Shown here: in pieces, positions 45,799 to 54,024 of the stretch | How positions within the stretch are numbered: position 1 is the first letter of the stretch | How the letters are laid out: the number at the start of each line of letters is the position of its first letter | Source of the DNA: Pleomorphomonas sp. NRK KF1 | GTDB taxonomy: Bacteria; Pseudomonadota; Alphaproteobacteria; Rhizobiales; Pleomorphomonadaceae | Assembly: GCF_023721755.1 (NCBI RefSeq) | Contig: NZ_JAMDLH010000001.1 | Location: 1,116,001-1,180,000 of the forward strand | DNA length: 64,000 nt | Direction: 5' to 3' | Position numbers and translations under genes: made by a program | Notes under the pieces: model-generated | Told to the model about the DNA's origin: nothing | Database searches by the model: none | Seen by the model: only the letters and a program-made list of their open reading frames with translations

Positions 45799-46830
45799 AT
45801 GCGAGAATCCAGAACATCGCGCCCCCCGCGGGCCATCGATGTAGCCGCAGCAGCCGGGGTTTCGACGGCGACCGTTTCTCGTGCCTTCAACGCACCGGAG
45901 AAAGTATTGCCGGAAGTTCGCGACAAGATATTCGCGGTGGCGGCGGAGCTCGGCTGGCTACCCAACGCCGCCGGAGCCGCGCTGGCAAGCCGGAGAACCT
46001 GGCTGGCCGGCGTGCTGATACCGACGCTCGATCATGATGTTTTTGCCGCGCAGGTGAACGCCTTGCAAGCCCGGTTGTCGGCCAGCGGCATCACGGTGCT
46101 GATCGGCTGCTCGAACTACGATCTCGACGAGGCGGCCGAGCAGGTAAGGGTCATGTTGGCGCGCGGCATCGAAGCCTTGGCCGTGGTCGGCGAACTGCAA
46201 CGCCCCGAGTTGTTCGAGATGATATCGGCGCGCGGCGTTCCCTATGTGGTGATGTACTCGCACGCGCCACAGTCGGTTCATCCCTGCGTTGGCTTCGACA
46301 ACCATGCGGCGTTTTCAAAACTGACGCGCTATCTGCTGGATCTCGGGCATCGCAACTTCGCCGTCATCCACCAACCGTCGCTCGATAACGACCGCGTTCT
46401 GGCGCGTCTCTCCGGCATACGGGATGCCCTGGCAAGCGAGGGATTGGCGCTACGCCCGCAGCATGTCTTCGAGGGGCCGGCAACGTTCGATTTCGGCCGG
46501 GAAAGCCTTCGGAAGTGCCTGGATACCCCCGGCCCTCGCCCGACCGCCATCATCTGCGGCAACGACACACTGGCCATCGGCACGCTGATCGAAGCGCGCG
46601 CCATGGGCATCGACGTGCCCGGCACCCTCTCCATCACCGGGTTCGACGATCTGCCGATCGCCGAGTTCACCTCGCCTCCCCTGACAACAATGCGCGTGGA
46701 CAATGTCGCCATCGGAAGGGCGGCGGCCGACTATCTGCTGACCCGACTCAGCCAGCAGCCCATCGTGCCGCGAGAAGCCTTTGACGCCGAGCTGATCGTT
46801 CGCGGTTCGACGGGACCGGCCGGAGCATAG
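45799..46830 (+). CDS. LacI-family regulator of the TRAP/aldolase/kinase operon
   Basis: A 343-residue LacI repressor. The helix-turn-helix IDVAAAAGVSTATVSRAFNAP (about 13-33) is followed by LNYV-type hinge equivalent AELGWLPNAAGAALASRRTW and the sensor domain, ending SITGFDDLPIAEFTSPPLTTMRV and RAAADYLLTRL. The start is 45799; a GTG/ATG about 39 bases upstream would place codons inside the O2 operator and is unlikely. It is divergent from dctQMP with two matching 16-bp operators in between, so control of the TRAP operon plus autoregulation is the simplest reading. The effector is unknown. Confidence 0.92.
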   Translation: MRESRTSRPPRAIDVAAAAGVSTATVSRAFNAPEKVLPEVRDKIFAVAAELGWLPNAAGAALASRRTWLAGVLIPTLDHDVFAAQVNALQARLSASGITVLIGCSNYDLDEAAEQVRVMLARGIEALAVVGELQRPELFEMISARGVPYVVMYSHAPQSVHPCVGFDNHAAFSKLTRYLLDLGHRNFAVIHQPSLDNDRVLARLSGIRDALASEGLALRPQHVFEGPATFDFGRESLRKCLDTPGPRPTAIICGNDTLAIGTLIEARAMGIDVPGTLSITGFDDLPIAEFTSPPLTTMRVDNVAIGRAAADYLLTRLSQQPIVPREAFDAELIVRGSTGPAGA

Positions 46831-46861
46831 ACGCGAGACAAGAGTTTACCCTACCGCGCCC

Positions 46862-47689
46862 TCAACCAAGCCGGTCGGCGGCGGCCGTCACCATCACCAC
46901 GGCGGGAACGCCGCCACGGTCTGCGGCGCGAATCCATGCCGCTCCCGACTGGTCGAGCGCCGAGGCGACACGCACATAGGCGTCGGTGGGACAGGTATCG
47001 TTCCCGGCATCGAAACCCACCCAGCCGAGGCCGGGGATCAGCGCTTCGGCCCAGGCGGCGAGCGCGCCGGTCGCGGTCTCTTCCTCCTGCCAGCGATAGC
47101 CGGAAACGAAACGCGCCGGCAGCGACAGGCCGCGCGCGGTGGCGATGAACAGATGAGCGAGATCGGCGGGCGTGCCGCGCGCTTCGGCCAGCACGTCCTC
47201 GGCGGAGACCTCGCGCACCCCGCAAAGCTCGGACGGATCGGCGGCAAGCGCCTCCACCTCTTCATGGATGAGGTGCATCAGCTTGTGGCAGAGATCGAGC
47301 GGCGTGCCGTCGGACAGCCCCTTGGCCTTGTCGGCAAACGACAGGACGACCGGCGTACGCATGGTGACGCGCGTCTCGCGCAGGAAAACGGCCGGCGGGA
47401 TGCGGTCGAGCGGCGCCCCCTGCAAGACGCCGGTGGTATCGTCGACCTCCACCTCTCCCTCGGCGGCAATGGCGATCTCGTCAAGCGGCCCCTCGACGGC
47501 GCAGTCGTAGACGATGTTGCCGAAGGCATCCGAAGAGCGGGCCTGCCGGCAGTCGCCGGTGATGTCGAGATGCCAGGCCCGCACATATTGTCCGTCGAAG
47601 GTGCGCGGGCAGAGGTGAAGTGAACGGCTGGCCAAAATGACCGGCTCGTCATAGCGGGCAACGATGTCGTGACGGATGCGCAGCCGCAT
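46862..47689 (-). CDS. Transglutaminase-like protein lacking catalytic Cys and His
   Basis: A 275-residue protein of the bacterial transglutaminase-like family (N-terminal beta domain about 1-120, RLRIRHDIVARYDEPVI; core about 130-240). In active relatives the core reads RGVCQD...; here it is RGTPADLAHLFIATARGL, with Pro174 in place of the catalytic Cys. The second motif GHAWAEA reads LAAWAEA, with Ala211 in place of His. Only Asp227 (GWVGFDAGND) remains. The nucleotide sequence shows no frameshift, so this is a genuine substitution. It is the last gene of the ATP-grasp/alpha-E operon, 4 bp after the alpha-E gene. It may be a non-catalytic binding protein. Confidence 0.9.
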   Translation of the reverse strand: MRLRIRHDIVARYDEPVILASRSLHLCPRTFDGQYVRAWHLDITGDCRQARSSDAFGNIVYDCAVEGPLDEIAIAAEGEVEVDDTTGVLQGAPLDRIPPAVFLRETRVTMRTPVVLSFADKAKGLSDGTPLDLCHKLMHLIHEEVEALAADPSELCGVREVSAEDVLAEARGTPADLAHLFIATARGLSLPARFVSGYRWQEEETATGALAAWAEALIPGLGWVGFDAGNDTCPTDAYVRVASALDQSGAAWIRAADRGGVPAVVMVTAAADRLG

Positions 47690-47693
47690 CGGC

Positions 47694-48635
47694 TTACCCC
47701 AGATACTGCTCGGCGATAGTGTTGCCGAGGTTGGCGTTGTCGAGAATGAAGCGCTCGAGGAACTCCTTGAGGCCGATGGCGAACAGGCCCGGCAGCGTCG
47801 TATCCTGCAACTGGCTGAGCAGCATGCGCGCCTTGCGCTGGCTCGCGCCCTGCCGGCCGTAGTCGCGCGACAGGCTGTCGAGATTGAGCGTGACGTTCTC
47901 GTAGCAGGACACCAGCGAGCGCGGCATCTCGGCCTTGAGGATCAGGAACTCGGCGACGAGGTTGGGCTTCAGATTGTCGCGATAGACCCAGTGGTAGGAC
48001 GTCAGCGCCGACACCGAACGCAGGATCCACGACCACTGGAAATAATCAGAACTGCCGCCGATTGAGGGCCGGTTCGGATCGAGCACGTCGGCCTTCAGCG
48101 CCAGCACGCGGGCGGTGAAGTCGGCGCGTTCGATGAAGGTGCCGAGGCGCAGGAAGTAATAGGCGTCGTTCCTGAGCATCGTCCGGTAGGCCGAGCCGTC
48201 GAAGCGCAGCGACAGCTCCTTCACCCGCGACAGGAAGTCCGACAGCTCCTGCCGCGTGAGGTTGGGACTGTTGACGCCGCGCGTCTCCATCCAGCCGGAG
48301 TTGATGGTCTCCCACATATCCATGGTCAGCGCGGTACGGACCGAGCGCGCGTTGGCGCGGGCAATGTCGAGACAGCAACGGATCGACGACGGATTGGCGT
48401 GCGAGAAGGCGAGATAGTCGACGACGGTCCGCTGCGTCGCCTCGGCATGCTGCTGGTGGAAGAGGTCGAGGGTGCCGGTCCCGTCGACGGCCATTTCCCA
48501 TTCGTTGCGTCCGCCCTCGGCCAAAATCGGCGTCGCGGACAGGCGCGTCGCGGCCTCCAGAAGCCGGGCGGTGTTCTCCGCGCGTTCGACGTAGCGGGCG
48601 AGCCAGTAAAGGCTGTCGGCGTGACGGCTCAGCAT
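47694..48635 (-). CDS. Alpha-E domain protein (DUF403)
   Basis: A 313-residue, all-helical cytoplasmic protein. The opening MLSRHADSLYWLARYVERAENTARLLE is the family signature; further runs are DLARANARSVRTALTMDMWE-like and FIERADFTARVLALKADVL. Function is not established, but it almost always neighbours a circularly permuted ATP-grasp ligase and a transglutaminase-like protein, and is thought to take part in peptide or peptide-tag synthesis. GGAGG precedes the start by 9 bases, within the end of the ATP-grasp gene. Confidence 0.93.
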   Translation of the reverse strand: MLSRHADSLYWLARYVERAENTARLLEAATRLSATPILAEGGRNEWEMAVDGTGTLDLFHQQHAEATQRTVVDYLAFSHANPSSIRCCLDIARANARSVRTALTMDMWETINSGWMETRGVNSPNLTRQELSDFLSRVKELSLRFDGSAYRTMLRNDAYYFLRLGTFIERADFTARVLALKADVLDPNRPSIGGSSDYFQWSWILRSVSALTSYHWVYRDNLKPNLVAEFLILKAEMPRSLVSCYENVTLNLDSLSRDYGRQGASQRKARMLLSQLQDTTLPGLFAIGLKEFLERFILDNANLGNTIAEQYLG

Positions 48636-48639
48636 GGTG

Positions 48640-50109
48640 TCAGCCCTCCGCCTGCGATTGCGACTGCGACATACCGGATGATGCGTGGTCGGCCGGGTCC
48701 TCGATGATCCAGGTATCCTTGGTGCCGCCGCCCTGGCTGGAGTTGACCACCAGCGATCCCTCCTTGAGCGCCACGCGGGTCAGCCCACCCGGCACGATGC
48801 GAACCTTGTCGGCGCCGGTCAGCACGAAGGGGCGCAGATCGATATGGCGCGGGGCGATGCCGTCGCCGACGAAGGTGGGCGAGGTCGAGAGAGCCAGCGT
48901 CGGCTGGGCGATGAAGCCGTCAGGGTCGGCCATCAGCTTGGCGCGGAAAGCTTCGATCTGCTCCCTGGTCGACTTGGGACCGACCAGCATGCCGTAACCA
49001 CCGGATCCCTGCACTTCCTTGACCACCAGTTCCGGCAGATGATCGAGCACGTAGCGAAGGCTGTCTGGCTCCCGACACCGCCAGGTCGGCACGTTCTTCA
49101 GGATCGGCTCTTCGCCGAGATAGAAGCGCACGATCTCCGGCATGTAGGTGTAGATGGCCTTGTCGTCGGCGACACCGGTGCCGACGGCATTGGCCAGCGT
49201 CACGTTACCGGCGCGATAGGCGGAGATGAGACCGGGAATGCCGAGGACTGAATCCGGCCGGAACACCATGGGATCGAGGAAATCGTCGTCGATCCGGCGG
49301 TAGATGACGTCGACGCGCTTCGGCCCGCGAGTCGTGCGCATGTAGACCACCTCGTCGAGCACGAAAAGGTCGCGCCCTTCCACCAGCTCCACGCCGAGCT
49401 TGTCGGCCAGGAAGGAGTGCTCGTAATAGGCCGAATTGAGCGGCCCGGGCGTCATCAGCACGACGGTCGGCTCGGCGGGGGCGGAGATCGGCGCCACCGA
49501 GCGCAGCGACGCCAGCAACTCGTCCGGGTAATTGTCGACGGGTTGAATGCGGGTCTCGGCAAAGAGGTCCGGGAACAGGCGCATCTGCACGTCGCGGTTC
49601 TCCAGCATGTAGGAGACACCGGACGGCGTACGCGCATTATCCTCGAGAACGTAGAAATCCTTGTCGTCGGTCCGGATGACGTCGATGCCGGCGATCTGCA
49701 CATAGACATCATGCGGCAGCTTGAGACCGACCATCTCCGGGCGGAAGGCGGGGTTCTGGTAGACGAGGTCGGCCGGCACGACGCCGGCCCGGATGATCTC
49801 CCCTGCCCCATAGACATCCGCAAGGAAGCGGTTGAGTGCAGTCACGCGCTGCGTCAGCCCCTTGGAAAGCGCCGTCCACTCGCTGCCGGTCAGGACGCGT
49901 GGCACGATGTCGAAGGGAATGATCCGTTCCTCGGCCTCGGCGTCGCCATAGACGGCGAAGGTGATGCCGATCCGGCGAAACAGGAACTCCGCTTCTTTCT
50001 GGAGGCGTTTGAGGTTTTCCGGGTCGGAGCTGTCGAGCCAGGCCTGGATGGTCCTATAGGCGGGCCGGACGCCTTGTCCGAACCCGTTCATCTCGTCGAA
50101 AGCCGGCAA
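48640..50109 (-). CDS. Circularly permuted ATP-grasp protein (DUF404/DUF407)
   Basis: A 489-residue ATP-grasp-type ligase. The opening AFDEMNGFGQGVRPAYR, DVIRTDDKDFYVLEDNARTPSGVSYMLENR, VKEVQGSGGYGMLVGP and QPTLALSTSPTFV are family hallmarks, with E and N residues of the ATP/Mg site in VLEDNARTPSG. The start is taken as TTG at 50107-50109, preceded by GGCGGAGG 7-8 bases upstream; upstream in-frame ATG codons lack a site and add an unrelated tail. It heads the three-gene operon. The family is predicted to form peptide bonds; products are unknown. Confidence 0.92.
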   Translation of the reverse strand: MPAFDEMNGFGQGVRPAYRTIQAWLDSSDPENLKRLQKEAEFLFRRIGITFAVYGDAEAEERIIPFDIVPRVLTGSEWTALSKGLTQRVTALNRFLADVYGAGEIIRAGVVPADLVYQNPAFRPEMVGLKLPHDVYVQIAGIDVIRTDDKDFYVLEDNARTPSGVSYMLENRDVQMRLFPDLFAETRIQPVDNYPDELLASLRSVAPISAPAEPTVVLMTPGPLNSAYYEHSFLADKLGVELVEGRDLFVLDEVVYMRTTRGPKRVDVIYRRIDDDFLDPMVFRPDSVLGIPGLISAYRAGNVTLANAVGTGVADDKAIYTYMPEIVRFYLGEEPILKNVPTWRCREPDSLRYVLDHLPELVVKEVQGSGGYGMLVGPKSTREQIEAFRAKLMADPDGFIAQPTLALSTSPTFVGDGIAPRHIDLRPFVLTGADKVRIVPGGLTRVALKEGSLVVNSSQGGGTKDTWIIEDPADHASSGMSQSQSQAEG

Positions 50110-50355
50110 TCCCGTTCCTCCGCCGTTTCCTCGGCATCGTTGCCATTGATGAATTAAGCGGCAAACCGCCGGGAAGGGCAAGAAACATCATGGAGCAAAG
50201 ACGGGTAGCATTTGCCTATAGATTAGGCATCACCTTCGCCTCCGGCGATGGTTGCCCGGCAGGCTTCTTTCTGCGGCCGTCTTGAAAAAGTCTGGAACTT
50301 TCGCCGATCCCACAGGTTGAACGGTCCCTTAACCAGCCTAGAAAGGGATGCGACT

Positions 50356-51195
50356 ATGAAAACACGTCTTCTCTCCGTTCTTCTGCTCAGCGCCACGTTC
50401 CCGCTTGCTGCGGTCGCTCAGGACACGGGCACGAACCCTGATGACGGCGCCACGGGAACGTCCCAGACGCAGCCGGCCGACGGGATGAACTCCACGACGG
50501 GCACCAATGACAACAGCGGCGCCTCTTCCACGGAGCAGGACGCGACCACGCCGTCCACAACCCCGAGTTCGCCGAGCGACGGCAGCTCCACCATGGACGA
50601 CAGCAGCTCGACCATGGATAGCGGCACCTCCGCGATGGATAGCGGCAATGCGGTCGCTCCCGGCCAGGGAACCAATACTTCGATGGCTTCGAACGAGACC
50701 TTCGTGACCGTTCCCGAAACCGGCGCCTGGCGCGTCAGCGACCTGGAAGGCAAGGCCGTCTACGGCTCGGACGGAGCGAACATCGGTGACATCAACGACG
50801 TGCTCGTCAGCCAGGACGGCAGCGTGAACGCCGTGATCATCGGTGTCGGCGGTTTCCTGGGGATCGGTGAGAAGGATGTCGCCGTCAACATGAGCGCCCT
50901 TCAGCTCGGCCCTGGAGACACTCAGGCCCAGGCTAACGCAGCGTCCAGCGCCCTTCCCGACCCGACCGGCGCCACCGGCGCGGTATCCGGCGACGCAATG
51001 CCCGGTCAGGGCGTGACGGACATGGATTCGCCCGGAGTTACGACCAATGCAACCGGCGACATGGCCGCCAACACTGCCGGGACCGGCGCGACGATCGGCG
51101 ACGATGGTCTTCCGGATCGCATCATCCTCAACGTGACGCGCGAGCAGCTCGAGCAGGCGCCGGCGTTCGAGGGTGTTGAGGCATCGCAGCCCTGA
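50356..51195 (+). CDS. Exported PRC-barrel domain protein with low-complexity linker
   Basis: A 279-residue exported protein. A signal peptide (1-22, MKTRLLSVLLLSATFPLAAVA) is followed by a Ser/Thr/Asp/Met-rich low-complexity region (about 24-115) that includes near-repeats of STMDSG. The PRC-barrel (about 125-182, WRVSDLEGKAVYGSDGANIGDINDVLVS) precedes a Gly/Ala/Met-rich tail. PRC-barrel proteins of this kind are common in Rhizobiales, often stress related, with no defined activity. AAAGGGA precedes the start. A terminator follows 20 bases after the stop. Confidence 0.88.
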   Translation: MKTRLLSVLLLSATFPLAAVAQDTGTNPDDGATGTSQTQPADGMNSTTGTNDNSGASSTEQDATTPSTTPSSPSDGSSTMDDSSSTMDSGTSAMDSGNAVAPGQGTNTSMASNETFVTVPETGAWRVSDLEGKAVYGSDGANIGDINDVLVSQDGSVNAVIIGVGGFLGIGEKDVAVNMSALQLGPGDTQAQANAASSALPDPTGATGAVSGDAMPGQGVTDMDSPGVTTNATGDMAANTAGTGATIGDDGLPDRIILNVTREQLEQAPAFEGVEASQP

Positions 51196-51217
51196 CGCGA
51201 ACGCACGACGCAACAAG

Positions 51218-51252
51218 ACGGCCCTCGCGGGATCTCCCGCGGGGGCCGTTTT
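51218..51252 (+). terminator. Intrinsic terminator between the PRC-barrel gene and radC
   Basis: ACGGCCC-T-CGCGGGA and (T)CCCGCG-G-GGGCCGT around a 3-4 base loop, then TTTT. It lies between convergent genes. Confidence 0.85.
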
Positions 51253-51316
51253 CGCGCGAGCGTCGCGCGAAAGGCGGACGGCGTGATGGCCTTGGCAGGT
51301 CGCGCCGAACCGGGGC

Positions 51317-52018
51317 TCAAATGAGCTGCAACCCCTTCATGCTGGCATGTCCGTCGCGACCGATGATGATGTGATCGTGCACGGCGATCCCGAGCGGCGT
51401 CGCAGCATCGACCACCTGTCTGGTCATGGTGACGTCGGCGCGCGAGGGAGTCGGGTCGCCCGACGGGTGATTGTGAACGAGAATTACCGCCGTGGCGGCC
51501 AATTCAAGCGCCCTCTTCACAACCTCTCGCGGATAGACCGGCGTGTGATCGACGGTGCCGGTCTGCTGCACCTCATCGGCGATCATCTGGTTCTTCTTGT
51601 CGAGAAACAGCACCCGAAACTGCTCATGGTCCTCATAGGCCATGGCCGTGCGGCAATAGTCGATCACCGCCGACCATGACGACAGGATGGGACGATTCAT
51701 CACGCCCGACCGGGCAATCCGGCGTGAAGCGGCATGCACCACCTTGAAGTCGAGAATGGTGGCATCGCCGATGCCCTTCACCGTCTTGAGGCGAGCCTCC
51801 GAGGCCCCGATGACGCCGGCAAACGAACCAAACGTGGCCAGTAGCCCCTTGGCAAGCGGCTTGACGTCCTGGCGCGGGATGGACCGGAACAGGATGAGCT
51901 CCAACAGCTCGTAATCGGCCACCGCTTCGTCCCCGCCGGAACGGAAGCGCTCGCGCAGCCGTTCCCGGTGCCCCGTGTAGTGCGGCGGGGTAACTCTGCC
52001 GTCCTGAAACTCGCCCAT
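51317..52018 (-). CDS. radC: RadC family protein (JAB/MPN metalloprotease-fold)
   Basis: A 233-residue protein with an N-terminal helix-hairpin-helix region ([21 protein letters not shown]) and a C-terminal JAMM domain. The zinc-ligand motif is [15 protein letters not shown] (H-x-H ... D). The name RadC is historical; a role in DNA repair is doubtful and the enzyme activity is unproven. Length is normal. It stands alone, convergent with the PRC-barrel gene. Confidence 0.93.
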   Translation of the reverse strand: MGEFQDGRVTPPHYTGHRERLRERFRSGGDEAVADYELLELILFRSIPRQDVKPLAKGLLATFGSFAGVIGASEARLKTVKGIGDATILDFKVVHAASRRIARSGVMNRPILSSWSAVIDYCRTAMAYEDHEQFRVLFLDKKNQMIADEVQQTGTVDHTPVYPREVVKRALELAATAVILVHNHPSGDPTPSRADVTMTRQVVDAATPLGIAVHDHIIIGRDGHASMKGLQLI

Positions 52019-52635
52019 GGTCGATTCCGTCGTGAAGCGCGATCAGCCTAACAGATTTGACGAAGCGCGCAGCAGGTAGCGCGCCGTGAGATCGCCCAGG
52101 TCGACGGATGCAACATAACTGTTACGTAGATCTGACAGTGTGCCGCCACCCACGGGGTGGCCGCGTTCCCAAGCAGCAAACACCCCGAGCGCCGGTGGCG
52201 CGGCTCCTTGAGAGCTGCGTGGGCGGGCGCAGCCGGACCGGAGATCCCTTTCAATCGGGATCGCGGCACGCTGCGGTGAATGTCCCGAAAGTCGGGCATG
52301 CGGCTCCGTCCCCCGAGGCCACCCGACAGTGACATGCACGCTTCGGCCCCGCAACCGCCGCCGTCTGAAGAGCCGGAACACACCGCCAAAATCAGCAATA
52401 TAATCCATGCATAAACTCATCCCGCAGGCGAGATTCAAACGTGGACGATTCTACGAATTAATGGAGTAACCCATCAATAAAACCGTGACTCATACGAGTT
52501 ATACAGTATAAATAATCGTATATATGTCAATATATGATATATATATGCATTCTAGACAAATTCCTGTATTTTTGCATATTATAGACTCAAAATCGGCTAA
52601 GAAAAATCAATAATTAGCCGGTTTATTATTTAATA

Positions 52636-52651
52636 GTTGTAATTTTACAAC
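52636..52651. promoter_or_regulatory. Operator-like dyad upstream of porin
   Basis: GTTGTAA-TT-TTACAAC, perfect 7-bp arms, within the AT-rich promoter island about 245 bp before the porin start. Confidence 0.45.
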
Positions 52652-52691
52652 ATGGATTTTCATTCCGATTTTATCCAAACGAGTCCGTAAT

Positions 52692-52710
52692 TATGACATT
52701 GAATGTCATA
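52692..52710. promoter_or_regulatory. Operator-like dyad upstream of porin
   Basis: TATGACAT-TGA-ATGTCATA, perfect 8-bp arms, about 185 bp before the porin start, near the expected transcription start. The regulator is unknown. Confidence 0.5.
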
Positions 52711-52893
52711 TCGGAGTCAGCCATCACGGCGCCGTGGGTTTGCCGAAACACGGTCCCACTGCCGCGTGGATGCAATCGGGCTGGGGTGGCCGGAGGCACC
52801 GCGGTAACACATGGGAACCGGCCTCTGCCGAAGACGGACACGTTGTCGTCGCCGGCGGGAAAAGGTTCCCCGATCCTTTTTGGAGACCGCGAA

Positions 52894-53967
52894 ATGAATA
52901 TGAAGACTCTGCTCGGCACTGCCGCCGGCCTGATGGTCGCCTCGGGCGCCTACGCCGCCGACCTGCCGGGCGAAGCCGCGCCGGCCGCCGTCGACTACGT
53001 GAAGGTTTGCGACGCCTATGGCGCCGGCTTCTTCTACATCCCCGGCACCGAGACCTGCCTGCAGATGTCCGGCCGCGTTCGTGCTCGCATCGCCTACTCC
53101 GAGGCTGCGACCAAGACCGGTGCCGATAGCCTCAGCTTCAAGACGGACGCCCGCGTTGGCTTCGACGCCCGCACGGCTTCGGATCTCGGCACCGTCCGCT
53201 CGTTCTTCCGCATCAAGCTCGACAGCGCCGACGGCACCATCACCGCCGACGACGCCTTCATTCAGGTCGGTTATCTGACGGCCGGTAAGTTCGGCAACGC
53301 CTACGGCGACGTGTTCTACGGCGACACCAGCGCGATCTATGGTGCCTTCGATCAGAGCTCGACCGGCGCCCTCGTCATGGTCGACAAGCTTGGTGGCGGT
53401 TTCTACGTTGGTGCAGGTGTTATGGCTTCCGATACCGGCAGCTTCGGCACGGACAAGACCAAGTGGAACCCGACCGTTTGGTCGACGGGCTCCAGCGCCG
53501 AGCTGATGTACATCGGCCGCCTCGGCATCGCCGATCAGTCCTGGGGCAAGGTCGACGTGTCGGCCTTCTACCAGGCCATTGATACCGCCGACAACGACAT
53601 CTGGGGTGTCAAGGCGACCGCCGACCTCAAGCTCGTCGACAAGCTGAGTGCCCGTCTGGTCGGCGTCTACGAAGACTACGACCGCTATGACGACAGCTAC
53701 TTCGGCGTCGCCGCTGCTCTGAAGTACAAGGCGACCGACTCTCTGGCCGTTTACGCCGGTATCGGCACCGCTTTCTGGGACAAGGCCGACACCGCCTACA
53801 AGGCCCAGATCGGCGCCGACTACTCCTTCACTCCGGACCTCGTCCTGACGGCCGAAGTGAACTACACCAGCGACGGCGGCGTTTCCGGTGCCGACTTCGG
53901 CAACGGCACGGGTTCCACCTTCGACGACTCCTTCTCGGGCATGCTGAAGCTGACCCGCAACTGGTAA
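52894..53967 (+). CDS. Outer-membrane porin (Rhizobiales Porin_2 family)
   Basis: A 357-residue outer-membrane beta-barrel for small solutes. A signal peptide (1-21, MNMKTLLGTAAGLMVASGAYA) precedes DLPGEAAPA and the family signature YVKVCDAYGAGFFYIPGTETCLQMSGRVR with its two cysteines. The C-terminus ends in ...LKLTRNW, the aromatic end typical of BAM substrates. TTGGAG lies 9 bases before the start. Codon use is strongly biased, consistent with very high expression, and a long AT-rich leader lies upstream. It ends at a terminator shared with the convergent DUF4139 gene. Confidence 0.95.
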   Translation: MNMKTLLGTAAGLMVASGAYAADLPGEAAPAAVDYVKVCDAYGAGFFYIPGTETCLQMSGRVRARIAYSEAATKTGADSLSFKTDARVGFDARTASDLGTVRSFFRIKLDSADGTITADDAFIQVGYLTAGKFGNAYGDVFYGDTSAIYGAFDQSSTGALVMVDKLGGGFYVGAGVMASDTGSFGTDKTKWNPTVWSTGSSAELMYIGRLGIADQSWGKVDVSAFYQAIDTADNDIWGVKATADLKLVDKLSARLVGVYEDYDRYDDSYFGVAAALKYKATDSLAVYAGIGTAFWDKADTAYKAQIGADYSFTPDLVLTAEVNYTSDGGVSGADFGNGTGSTFDDSFSGMLKLTRNW

Positions 53968-53992
53968 GACAGATCCCCTAGGGGATTGAGGG

Positions 53993-54017
53993 AAAGGCCC
54001 GGTTCGTCCGGGCCTTT
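53993..54017 (+). terminator. Intrinsic terminator after porin
   Basis: AAAGGCCCGG-TTCGT-CCGGGCCTTTT: perfect 10-bp stem and a T-run, 25 bases after the porin stop. Confidence 0.92.
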
Positions 54018-54024
54018 TCGCTGT

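Larger units (their letters stand above)
52019..52893. other. Long non-coding region with AT-rich island, upstream of the porin gene
   Basis: About 875 bases. The segment 52440-52700 is strikingly AT-rich (long TATA/ATAT runs) in a GC-rich genome and holds two dyads: GTTGTAA-TT-TTACAAC (52636-52651) and TATGACAT-TGA-ATGTCATA (52692-52710). This looks like the regulated promoter and long leader of the porin gene. Short open frames in 52040-52440 have no supporting signals. Confidence 0.6.
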
